This document shows positions 56,821-64,000 of a stretch of 64,000 bases of DNA, piece by piece. Under the pieces are notes generated by a model. The model was not told the origin of the DNA. It searched no databases and was given only the letters and a program-made list of their open reading frames with translations. Origin of the DNA: G963667145 sp963676515 [NCBI: Candidatus Cloacimonadota bacterium] (GTDB lineage: Bacteria > Cloacimonadota > Cloacimonadia > G963667145); contig OY781061.1 in the NCBI GenBank assembly GCA_963676515.1, positions 620,001 to 684,000 of the forward strand. Reading direction: 5' to 3'. Position 1 is the stretch's first letter; every line of letters begins with the position of its first letter. Made by a program: the position numbers and the translations under genes.

Positions 56821-57954
56821 TTATTCTGACAAAATTTCATTTAAGGTATTTGCAATAAATTCGATGTCTTCATTTTTTAGTGCAGCAAACATGGGTAATG
56901 TGATTTCATTATCAGCAATATACTCAGTAATGGGAAGGTCAACATCTAAATCTTTATACATCGAAAATTTATGAACTGCAGGATAATGTACACTTGTTTG
57001 AATACCAGCTTTGTGCAATTCATTTCTCACTGCATCCCTTTTTCCCGCGGTAGAATCTTTAAGGACAATAGGCATAATATAATTTGACACAAATTCTGTA
57101 TTAGCCTCAAAAGGAATATAAATACCTTTAATGTTGGATAAACAGTCAACATATTTAGCTCGAACCGACAATCTTTTTTCCAAATCGGATTGTAATTTAT
57201 TCATCTGTACAACCCCTATAGAAGCTCTAATATCATCCATCCTATAATTATACCCAAGTTCAACAACATCATATACAGTTGCATGCCCCTCAGCTCTCTG
57301 ATAAGACATCGTCGTCATCCCATGTGACCTTAATAATTTTATTTTATTAGCAATTTTTTCATCAGAAGTAATTACCATTCCTCCTTCACCGGTACTGATA
57401 TTTTTATTCGAGAAAAAACTAAAACATCCAACATCTCCGATGGCACCTAATTTCTCACCTTTATACTCAGACAAAGGACCATGACAGGAGTCTTCTATTA
57501 TTTTAAGATTGTATTTTAATGCTAAACTCTTGATAGCATCCATATTACAAGGGAAACCAGCAAAATGTACAACTAAAATAGCCTTTGTCTTTTTAGTTAT
57601 TAATGTTTCAATTTTATCGGGATCAATATTAAAATTATCATATCCAACGACATCACAAAAAATAGGGTTGGCGCCAACATATTTAATAGCATTGGCAGAT
57701 GCAACAAAAGTTAAAGATGGACAAATTACTTCATCATCGACACCAATATTCATAGCCATTAAGGCCAAATGCAAAGCTGAGGTACAACTAGAAACACTTA
57801 TCGCATATCTTGCTCTAAAGTTATCAATAAATATCTGTTCCAACTCTCCACATTTAGGTCCAGTTGAAATCCAATTAGATGTAATTGTCTCAGCAACAGC
57901 ATTTATTTCTTTTTGATCAAAATTAAGATCAAATAAAGGTATTTTATAACTCAT
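56821..57954 (-). CDS. DegT/DnrJ/EryC1 sugar aminotransferase
   Basis: A PLP-dependent aminotransferase of 377 residues that converts a keto-sugar nucleotide to an amino sugar. It shows the N-terminal NWISTGPKCGELEQ, SCTSALHLALMA (57-68), PSLTFVASANAIKYVGA, EDSCHGPLSEYKG (154-166, PLP-binding Asp155) and the Schiff-base Lys184 in FSFFSNKNISTGEGG. The family makes 4-amino or 3-amino sugars; this one is closest in pattern to PglE/PseC/LegC-like enzymes. It overlaps the upstream glycosyltransferase gene by 4 bp and lies 3 bp from the ATP-grasp gene. Confidence 0.9.
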   Translation of the reverse strand: MSYKIPLFDLNFDQKEINAVAETITSNWISTGPKCGELEQIFIDNFRARYAISVSSCTSALHLALMAMNIGVDDEVICPSLTFVASANAIKYVGANPIFCDVVGYDNFNIDPDKIETLITKKTKAILVVHFAGFPCNMDAIKSLALKYNLKIIEDSCHGPLSEYKGEKLGAIGDVGCFSFFSNKNISTGEGGMVITSDEKIANKIKLLRSHGMTTMSYQRAEGHATVYDVVELGYNYRMDDIRASIGVVQMNKLQSDLEKRLSVRAKYVDCLSNIKGIYIPFEANTEFVSNYIMPIVLKDSTAGKRDAVRNELHKAGIQTSVHYPAVHKFSMYKDLDVDLPITEYIADNEITLPMFAALKNEDIEFIANTLNEILSE

Positions 57955-58895
57955 AATAATTCCCCTTTAAAACTTATTCCCAATAACAGCATTAATCTCT
58001 TAATCACAATTTTAATTTTTTCTTTAAGATTTTCTTTAGGATATGATTTTTCTTTTGCTGTAAATATACTTTTATCATCAAATAAAGCGTTACCACTATA
58101 ACTAAAATCAAGATTAACATCTATATTTTGTTTTAAAAACACATCTTCCTTCATTCCATTACAATGGATACCTGATCCATCATGGCCATGATTTCTAACT
58201 TTAGATATAGTAGGATATAAACAATAAGTATTATCTTTTACCATATCTATTGCAATTGCACCATCACCTACCATATCTTTATTTCTTATTATATATGAAA
58301 GAATGCCACTATAGAATCTAGGATAATATAATTTGATTTGTTTTAATAATGATTTGTTTTTCACAACCTCTTTTAATTGATTTGGCTTATATATAAAAGT
58401 CTTAGCTCGATCTCTCCACATTCCATATCCCCATGCTGAAAATCCTTTTAGATAATAATAATTACAAGAATAATCTAGAGGAACTTTAAATAGGTAACAA
58501 TGACCACAAATTCCAACAATACGTTTATCATTCTCAAACTTCTCTAATCCCTTGTTGATATATTCCAAAAAATTAGGGGAAAATTCATTATCGTCTTCTG
58601 AAACTATAATTCTATCATATTTCTCAAAAAGAGCTTTTTTCCCTTCTCTACTATTTAATATCGCTCCAAAATTCTTTTCCCTTTTAATAATGATAACAGA
58701 TTCAAAACCCTCAATATTATCAACATATTTAAGAATTTTATTATAACCGTCCCAATGTGAATCTTTCAATGGGTAGTCTAAAGCAATATATAGTTCAGAA
58801 TCTTTAGCATAACTATTTTTCGCTAAAGACTCAACACATTTTTTAAAGTGTTCATACCTACATAAAGTCAGTATAAAAATTGGTGCATACCTCAT
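57951..58895 (-). CDS. GT2-like glycosyltransferase (GT-A fold)
   Basis: A 314-residue protein opening with PIFILTLCRYEHFKKCVESL, the start of a GT-A nucleotide-sugar transferase. KREKNFGAILNSREG and VSEDDNEFSPNFLEYINKG (the acidic E-D-D replacing the usual D-x-D) follow, with a W-G-Y-G-M-W-R-D acceptor-side segment. The C-terminus is basic and may sit on the membrane. It shares one base with the flippase gene upstream and 4 bp with the aminotransferase gene downstream. Donor unknown. Confidence 0.82.
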   Translation of the reverse strand: MRYAPIFILTLCRYEHFKKCVESLAKNSYAKDSELYIALDYPLKDSHWDGYNKILKYVDNIEGFESVIIIKREKNFGAILNSREGKKALFEKYDRIIVSEDDNEFSPNFLEYINKGLEKFENDKRIVGICGHCYLFKVPLDYSCNYYYLKGFSAWGYGMWRDRAKTFIYKPNQLKEVVKNKSLLKQIKLYYPRFYSGILSYIIRNKDMVGDGAIAIDMVKDNTYCLYPTISKVRNHGHDGSGIHCNGMKEDVFLKQNIDVNLDFSYSGNALFDDKSIFTAKEKSYPKENLKEKIKIVIKRLMLLLGISFKGELL

Positions 58896-60415
58896 TATTT
58901 TCTACCTTTTGTCAATAAACTTAATTTATTTTTTACAATTTCTCTTTCTTTTGTTTCAATACCAACTACATATATCGAAACCAATATGTACAACCCCGAT
59001 AAGAACACGAAACTACTAAACCTAAGAAAACTAGATTCTATAAAACTATGAATATAAAACAGGGGCAAAATAGATAAACTAACATATAATATTCTAAGAT
59101 AAGATATCCTTAGCAATTTTTCAATATCAAAATTTACTATTTTTTTCAATAGTATCAAGCGCATAATTGCATTTAAAACTCCTATACAAATTATAATTAC
59201 CAGTATAGTATAAGGTTCATATCCATTCTTAAAGAAAACATAGGCTATTGGTAAACTCAACAACATAGCTGAACTCATTATAATTTGAAACCATTTTATT
59301 TTTCCAGTTGCCTGAACGATGGAAACAACTCCATCTCCCAAAGTATCCAATAAAGCTTTAATTATCATCAATTTAGTAAAAATAACGGTATATTTCGGAA
59401 CAACTCCTAACCACAATTTAAGTAAATATTCTGTTTCAAGAAAAATAGGTAACCCTAAAATAAGAAGTAAAAAAAAACAATACTTACTAGTATAACAAAC
59501 TAGTTGCTCCGTTCTAGCATGATTACCACCACTGTAATTCTTAGTTATTTGTGGAACAACAGCCTGACCTAAATTACCAGCAAACATTTTAAGAAAAGCA
59601 TTAACCTGATTAGCAATACCAAAAGAAGCATTTAAAACAGTACTAAAGAATGAATTAATTATAAGAGCAGAACCTTGTACTTGCCCAACACTAGCGGCTG
59701 CACCAAACATAATCCAACCAGAAAATTGCAACATCTCTTTATATTTTGTTTTATCTCTTTGAAATACCCACCTAACCTGCGAATAATAATTCCTTCTACA
59801 ATAAAAAATAAAAAGAGATGAATAAATAGCCAAAGCACAAGCCATGAATACAGAATATAATCTTAATTTATCACCATCATAAATGAACAACAAACAAACC
59901 AAAATCAATGTTAAAATACTTTTTATAGTCTCAATAGAAGCCCTTACTAAGAAATTTTCTTTAGCTGTAACTAATCCTTGATAAGGAATACTAAAAATAT
60001 TAAATAGTGTAGCCAAAATTGACATCCTAAAAACAAAAAAAGCGTCATCAATCCTATTTATATCTACATTCAACTTATTAAAAATATACCATCGCCCAAG
60101 GGTTTCTGCCAAAATAATCAATAGTAATGCAATACTAATGTGAATTACCAAGCTAATATTAAATATTTTATTTATTCCAATATCACTTCCCTTGCCCATT
60201 TCAAAAGCAATAAAACGATAGGTGGTTGATACCATTACTATATTCAGAAATGCCATTAATGTGACAATTCCTCCAACAACACTATACAAACCAAAATCAT
60301 AAACACCAAGATTTTGTAATAGTAAACGAGACACCAATAACCCTACAATAGAAGTTATTATCAATCGGATATATAATATTATACTATTTTTAAATATTAG
60401 CTTATTGCTATTCAT
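58895..60415 (-). CDS. wzx: Wzx-type lipid-linked oligosaccharide flippase
   Basis: A 506-residue integral membrane protein with about 12-14 hydrophobic segments, the size and topology of PST/Wzx transporters. Family-like features are SRLLLQNLGVYDFGLYSVVGG near the N-terminus, FMLNIVMVS-like second helix, FNIFSIPYQGLVTAKENF in the middle and GNLGQAVVPQITKNYSGGN before the second half. It would turn undecaprenyl-linked repeat units to the periplasmic face for the EpsG-like polymerase. The gene name rests on topology and context more than on sequence. Confidence 0.85.
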   Translation of the reverse strand: MNSNKLIFKNSIILYIRLIITSIVGLLVSRLLLQNLGVYDFGLYSVVGGIVTLMAFLNIVMVSTTYRFIAFEMGKGSDIGINKIFNISLVIHISIALLLIILAETLGRWYIFNKLNVDINRIDDAFFVFRMSILATLFNIFSIPYQGLVTAKENFLVRASIETIKSILTLILVCLLFIYDGDKLRLYSVFMACALAIYSSLFIFYCRRNYYSQVRWVFQRDKTKYKEMLQFSGWIMFGAAASVGQVQGSALIINSFFSTVLNASFGIANQVNAFLKMFAGNLGQAVVPQITKNYSGGNHARTEQLVCYTSKYCFFLLLILGLPIFLETEYLLKLWLGVVPKYTVIFTKLMIIKALLDTLGDGVVSIVQATGKIKWFQIIMSSAMLLSLPIAYVFFKNGYEPYTILVIIICIGVLNAIMRLILLKKIVNFDIEKLLRISYLRILYVSLSILPLFYIHSFIESSFLRFSSFVFLSGLYILVSIYVVGIETKEREIVKNKLSLLTKGRK

Positions 60416-60495
60416 GTTTTCCTATATCTCTCTATTAAAATACAACTTCAATATTCATTTTTGCAAATGAAAATTCTGGAAGCGTTCATCTAACA

Positions 60496-60585
60496 TTACA
60501 AATTCCTCTCCATTACTCTTTCTAAACACTGTCTAATATATTTCTCATAATGACAGGCTAAACAGCAAATAATTAATGCAATTCG
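60496..60585 (-). pseudogene. Fragment resembling a GT2 glycosyltransferase N-terminus
   Basis: In the gap upstream of the flippase, the minus strand reads LIICCLACHYEKYIRQCLER before stops. This resembles family-2 glycosyltransferase starts (hydrophobic strand, then Y-N-H-E-K-Y-I-R-x-C-L-E). No further glycosyltransferase sequence follows in any frame. It is probably debris from locus rearrangement; the match is short. Confidence 0.35.
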
Positions 60586-60596
60586 TTCTTACAATT

Positions 60597-61037
60597 TCAG
60601 TAATTATATTGCACGATTATTGAAAAATCTCGAGTCTCACTAATAGAAAATCCATGTTTCCTATAAAAAGATCTTGCTTTAAAATTTACCTTTTTAACTT
60701 CCAAATTGACCTTGTAAAACATATTAACTTTACCAAAATCTAAACATAAATTTAAAAGTTTCTTTGCTATTCCAATTCCTTCATATTTTTCAAGTACACT
60801 TACATTAGTTATAAACATAATTTTTGTTTTATCATTACAATATACAGCCACAAGCCCAATTAAATCTTCACCTTTCCATGCTTCAAATGTTATGGCTTTT
60901 TTAAATAATTTTTCAGAATAATCTTTTAAAACCACATAAGTATTTAAGGCAGGTATAAACAAATCAGAACATTCCTCCAAATGTGATTTAATTTTAACTT
61001 TAGAAGCTAAATTTATTCTGTATTCAATATTATTCAT
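60597..61037 (-). CDS. GNAT-family N-acetyltransferase
   Basis: A 146-residue GNAT fold protein. The acetyl-CoA-binding motif A is in VSVLEKYEGIGIAKKLLNL, with the R/Q-x-x-G-x-G/A pattern. The C-terminal FYRKHGFSI is typical of the family's last strand-helix. With two aminotransferase genes in the locus it may acetylate an amino sugar, though free-standing GNATs also act on proteins and small molecules. It follows the pyruvyltransferase-like gene after 28 bp and is separated from the flippase gene by 181 bp. Confidence 0.8.
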   Translation of the reverse strand: MNNIEYRINLASKVKIKSHLEECSDLFIPALNTYVVLKDYSEKLFKKAITFEAWKGEDLIGLVAVYCNDKTKIMFITNVSVLEKYEGIGIAKKLLNLCLDFGKVNMFYKVNLEVKKVNFKARSFYRKHGFSISETRDFSIIVQYNY

Positions 61038-61065
61038 GTTTGTATTTTTTAAAAAAAATATATTA

Positions 61066-62364
61066 TTAAAATAATGTTTTTATTAATTTAAAATTCTCTT
61101 TCGCTTTTTCTTTAGTTTGAGGAATTTTAATATTCAAAATAGATCTATATTCTTGCAAATTATTCCAACATTGATCAATTTTTTCTATTAAATCTTTTCC
61201 ATTTGCAGGATTGGCTACAAAATTTTCTGCTCCAGCTTCGATTGCAAAACCTAATAATTTATGAGCTTTAGGCTCATGACCATAATCAATTATTACTGTT
61301 GGGACACACTGGCTTAATCCTGAAACAGCAGCATGTATTCTTCCACTTACTAACATATCAAATTTACCAATGATTGCCTTTGTTGTCCAGCTATCATAAA
61401 CCCCATCTAAAGCAAATACATTTTTAGCAATTCCCCTTTTCCTAACAACATCTTGTAATTGCTTAGTAATTGGATAATCTCTACCATGAATTAATTCAAA
61501 CGTTTCTTTACCTGGAATAAATCCATTTGAATGGGACATCAAACAAACAGTTGCTCCAAGAGACTCTAGATGTTCAACAGCTTCTGCAAAAACACAATAG
61601 TCTGAGTCATTTCTTGTCCATTTGTCGAAAGGTCCTTCAATAAAATTCCAACCACATAAAATAAAACCAACAATTGGATTATCTAATTTTTTAATTCCTT
61701 CTTCTCCAAAAAATTCATTTGAATTAATTAATTGATTAGGCTCAAATAGAAATGCTGGACATGCCAAATCATGCAACTTAGCAATATCAAAACCATTATC
61801 TTCAAGTATCTTTCTACTTAAACTTTCTCTATTTGTAATAAGATCAAATCCTTTAAATACTTCTTTAGCAAATTCAAGATTTTTATTAGGTGAAAATGGG
61901 CCTGGAGAACCTGCAATCATTATTGATTTTTTATTTAAAAGTTGAGCCACTCTATCTTTACATAAACCAACATAAAATCTATCATTCCCAAGAAAATCAG
62001 CATTATCTCCCCAAATATCACCACTGAAGTCTATCACTAAGTTGCTTTTCAATACTTCATCAATATATGGTGTAGTTTTATTTATAACACCTGTAGTGGC
62101 ATATTCTTTAGCTATATTTAATTCCTTTTCAGCATCAGAAAGATCATTACCTGACCATGAATAATACAAATCCATTGGAAGGACACCAACACCTTCTCTA
62201 TTGCAAAATCCTGATGACATTTGCATAGTTGTATTTATTTCACATTCAGGAAATATTTTTTTCAACTCTCTTACAAAAGGTTCAATAATGTAATAGTTCC
62301 CAATATTTCCAAATTCCATTCTTCCCCAATGTAAAGTACATTGTCCTATTATTAATATTTTCAT
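61066..62364 (-). CDS. Polysaccharide pyruvyl transferase family protein
   Basis: A 432-residue protein of the WcaK/AmsJ/CsaB family, which transfers pyruvate from phosphoenolpyruvate to sugars as a ketal. Seen: start KILIIGQCTLHWGRMEFGNI with the nucleotide-fold G-N-x-G, SNLVIDFSGDIWGDN, SIMIAGSPGPFSPN, LITNRESLSRKIL and VSGRIHAAVSGLSQCVPTVI near the C-terminus, the family's most conserved block. It would give the surface glycan a negative charge. Some members have other roles, so the reaction is inferred. It lies 10 bp from the WbqC-family gene. Confidence 0.82.
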   Translation of the reverse strand: MKILIIGQCTLHWGRMEFGNIGNYYIIEPFVRELKKIFPECEINTTMQMSSGFCNREGVGVLPMDLYYSWSGNDLSDAEKELNIAKEYATTGVINKTTPYIDEVLKSNLVIDFSGDIWGDNADFLGNDRFYVGLCKDRVAQLLNKKSIMIAGSPGPFSPNKNLEFAKEVFKGFDLITNRESLSRKILEDNGFDIAKLHDLACPAFLFEPNQLINSNEFFGEEGIKKLDNPIVGFILCGWNFIEGPFDKWTRNDSDYCVFAEAVEHLESLGATVCLMSHSNGFIPGKETFELIHGRDYPITKQLQDVVRKRGIAKNVFALDGVYDSWTTKAIIGKFDMLVSGRIHAAVSGLSQCVPTVIIDYGHEPKAHKLLGFAIEAGAENFVANPANGKDLIEKIDQCWNNLQEYRSILNIKIPQTKEKAKENFKLIKTLF

Positions 62365-62374
62365 TTCTTTTATA

Positions 62375-63079
62375 TTATCCTATATTACAAGAATTTAGCA
62401 TTTTTAAAATTTCATCTTTATGATTAAACATCATAACATCAATAATAGATAGTCCTGGTTTAAACTCATCATCCAATTGCTGATATTTAGGCAAACTATG
62501 TTCTAAAAACATGAGGTTAACATCGTTCTCTTCAAACTCTTTTTTATCATATAAACTATGTCCTCCAAATGGATTTATATAACAATCTGCTTTTTGATTT
62601 TTATAAATATCAAAAACTCGGTACTTATTCTTTAAATTATGATTCAATGGCAAGTTAGAAGATCTAATTAAATTTGTTTTAATATTAAGATAATCCAGTA
62701 TGTTCAATAGAGAATTATATATGTATTCAAATAAATTTTCATTCTGATATTCAAAACATTTTTTAACAATCGGGTAAGCTTCATTAAAATATTTTGCTTT
62801 ACTATAATTTAGTTTAATTTTCCTTAATATCTTTGGCATTTCTTTCTCAAAATAAAATGGAGAGATTTTTCTGTCACATACATCTAAGTAATCAGAATCC
62901 TTAGCTATATTAATTGTAAAATATTCTATTTTATTATTAAACAATAACCTATTTCGGTTAAACCATCCTTTTTTTGTAAACTGAACATTATCATAAACTA
63001 TAAAAGTCTCAACTGCATTTATCAGCTGGAAATACCCTATATAAGGGAAAAAATATGGTTGCATTATTGCTAATTTCAT
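62375..63079 (-). CDS. WbqC-family protein
   Basis: A 234-residue protein with the WbqC-family start MKLAIMQPYFFPYIGYFQLI, YDNVQFTKKGWFNRN, a C-Y-I-N-P-x-G-G-x-x-L-Y segment and the closing LSIIDVMMFN. The family occurs in O-antigen and glycan loci; its biochemical role was not established as far as I know. Conserved Q, N, W, H and D residues suggest an enzyme. Overlap of 4 bp with the upstream aminotransferase gene suggests the two work on the same sugar. Confidence 0.85.
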   Translation of the reverse strand: MKLAIMQPYFFPYIGYFQLINAVETFIVYDNVQFTKKGWFNRNRLLFNNKIEYFTINIAKDSDYLDVCDRKISPFYFEKEMPKILRKIKLNYSKAKYFNEAYPIVKKCFEYQNENLFEYIYNSLLNILDYLNIKTNLIRSSNLPLNHNLKNKYRVFDIYKNQKADCYINPFGGHSLYDKKEFEENDVNLMFLEHSLPKYQQLDDEFKPGLSIIDVMMFNHKDEILKMLNSCNIG

Positions 63080-64000
63080 CTTAAAAACACCTTTACAATT
63101 CTACAAATTTCATTTATATTTTCTTTCAATAAATCAGGATAAATAGGCAAACAAATAACCTGTTTTGTTACACCTTCAGCGATTGATAAGTTGCCAAGAG
63201 CGGCAGATGGCAAACCACTATAGGTTGGGAATTGCGATATCAGAGGATAAAAATATCTTCTTCCATAGATATTATGTTTTTTTAATTCCTCATATAAATC
63301 ATCTCTTGATTTTCCATACTTCTTTTTATCAATAAATATTGGAAAATAAGCATAATTGTGTTTTACTCCTTCTATATCTTTAAGAAAAGTAATTCCATCA
63401 ACATCAGTTAATAAATTCCTATACAAATCTGCAATATATTTTCTTTTAGATATTGCTTCATCAATATGTTCTAATTGTAGCAAACCATAAGCAGCTTGCA
63501 ATTCATTCATCTTAGCATTTATACCTGGCGCAATTACTTTTGTCTCTCCCGCAAAACCGAAATTCTTTAGATAGTCTATTCTCTTCTTAGTCGCTTCATC
63601 GTTACAAATTATAGCTCCACCCTCAATAGTATTAAAAACTTTTGTGGCATGAAAACTCAGAATAGACATATCCCCATAATTCAAAACAGAATTACCATTT
63701 ACATCAACATCAAAAGCATGAGCAGCATCGTAAATTACTTTTAGTCCATAAGTATCAGCAATTTCCTTGATTGCTTCAACATTACAAGGTGTTCCATATA
63801 CATGAACAGGCATAATAGCCGTGGTTTTTGGTGTTATCGCTGCCTCTATCTTCTTAGGATCAAGATTAAGAGTTATAGGATCAATATCTGCAAACACAGG
63901 CTTTATACCATTCCAATGCAATGCATGTGTGGTAGCAACAAAACTGTAAGGAGTAGTTATAACTTCACCAGTAATTCTCATTACCTGTAAAGCACTAATC
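63076..64000 (-). CDS. DegT/DnrJ/EryC1 sugar aminotransferase, 5' end outside the window
   Basis: The gene continues past the right edge: the frame stays open upstream of the first Met seen here and reads ISALQVMRITGEV, so that Met is internal. Visible family features are GEVITTPYSFVATTHAL, MPVHVYGTPCNVEAI, YDAAHAFDV (PLP-binding Asp) and the Schiff-base Lys in SFHATKVFNTIEGGA. The H-A-T-K-V-F-N-T-x-E-G-G variant is typical of dTDP-4-amino-4,6-dideoxyhexose transaminases (WecE/VioA-like). With the GNAT, WbqC and pyruvyltransferase genes it forms the right-hand modification block of the locus. Confidence 0.9.
   Translation of the reverse strand, partial: ISALQVMRITGEVITTPYSFVATTHALHWNGIKPVFADIDPITLNLDPKKIEAAITPKTTAIMPVHVYGTPCNVEAIKEIADTYGLKVIYDAAHAFDVDVNGNSVLNYGDMSILSFHATKVFNTIEGGAIICNDEATKKRIDYLKNFGFAGETKVIAPGINAKMNELQAAYGLLQLEHIDEAISKRKYIADLYRNLLTDVDGITFLKDIEGVKHNYAYFPIFIDKKKYGKSRDDLYEELKKHNIYGRRYFYPLISQFPTYSGLPSAALGNLSIAEGVTKQVICLPIYPDLLKENINEICRIVKVFLR

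Noticed and set aside
1-64000. tRNA, rRNA, riboswitch or prophage genes
   Set aside because: Reading both strands I saw no convincing cloverleaf, rRNA segment, known riboswitch core or phage structural gene.

Overview
The window carries ordinary housekeeping genes, one exceptionally long surface-protein gene and most of a polysaccharide locus. A lipoprotein signal peptide, a Wzx/Wzy-type O-antigen or capsule locus and an undecaprenyl-phosphate sugar transferase point to a diderm (Gram-negative-type) bacterium. I cannot assign a phylum from the sequence.

Layout. (1) 1-2.5 kb, minus strand: a small coiled-coil membrane protein, apt and purH (purine salvage and the last two steps of IMP synthesis) in a tight operon. 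(2) 2.65-7.5 kb, plus strand: rpsT, ftsY, a secreted TPR protein, an unusual protein with a VirB9-like N-terminal domain followed by leucines at every third residue, dapA and a PHP-domain phosphoesterase. This run ends in a clear intrinsic terminator. (3) 7.6-40.3 kb, minus strand: one uninterrupted reading frame of about 10,900 codons. It encodes a predicted lipoprotein made of a very long array of fibronectin-III-like modules (about 8,300 residues), followed by about 2,580 C-terminal residues of GLUG-type repeat blocks. (4) 40.3-41.4 kb: a 1.1-kb non-coding stretch with DnaA-box-like sequences, a duplicated 101-bp repeat, GNRA-loop hairpins and five copies of GCTGGTGG on one strand. (5) 41.4-64 kb, minus strand: galE, then a strongly AT-rich polysaccharide locus that runs off the right edge.

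Polysaccharide locus. CapE/CapF/CapG-type enzymes convert UDP-GlcNAc to UDP-L-FucNAc. A WecA/WbpL-type transferase with its partner sugar epimerase/reductase probably starts the repeat unit on undecaprenyl phosphate. Four glycosyltransferases extend it, an EpsG-like protein is the likely polymerase and a Wzx-type protein the flippase. Decoration functions are an O-acetyltransferase, a pyruvyltransferase-family protein, a GNAT acetyltransferase, two DegT aminotransferases, an ATP-grasp ligase, a CBS-fused nucleotidyltransferase and a WbqC-family protein. The O-acetyltransferase gene contains an in-frame run of nine G; gain or loss of one G gives a stop within a few codons, so it looks phase-variable. 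Degenerate fragments of an IS30-like transposase and of a family-2 glycosyltransferase lie in two gaps. Together with the sharp fall in GC past galE, they suggest the locus was acquired and reshuffled.

The most remarkable object is the giant gene. Both it and the neighbouring glycan locus would shape the cell surface, but nothing in the sequence shows a functional link between them.
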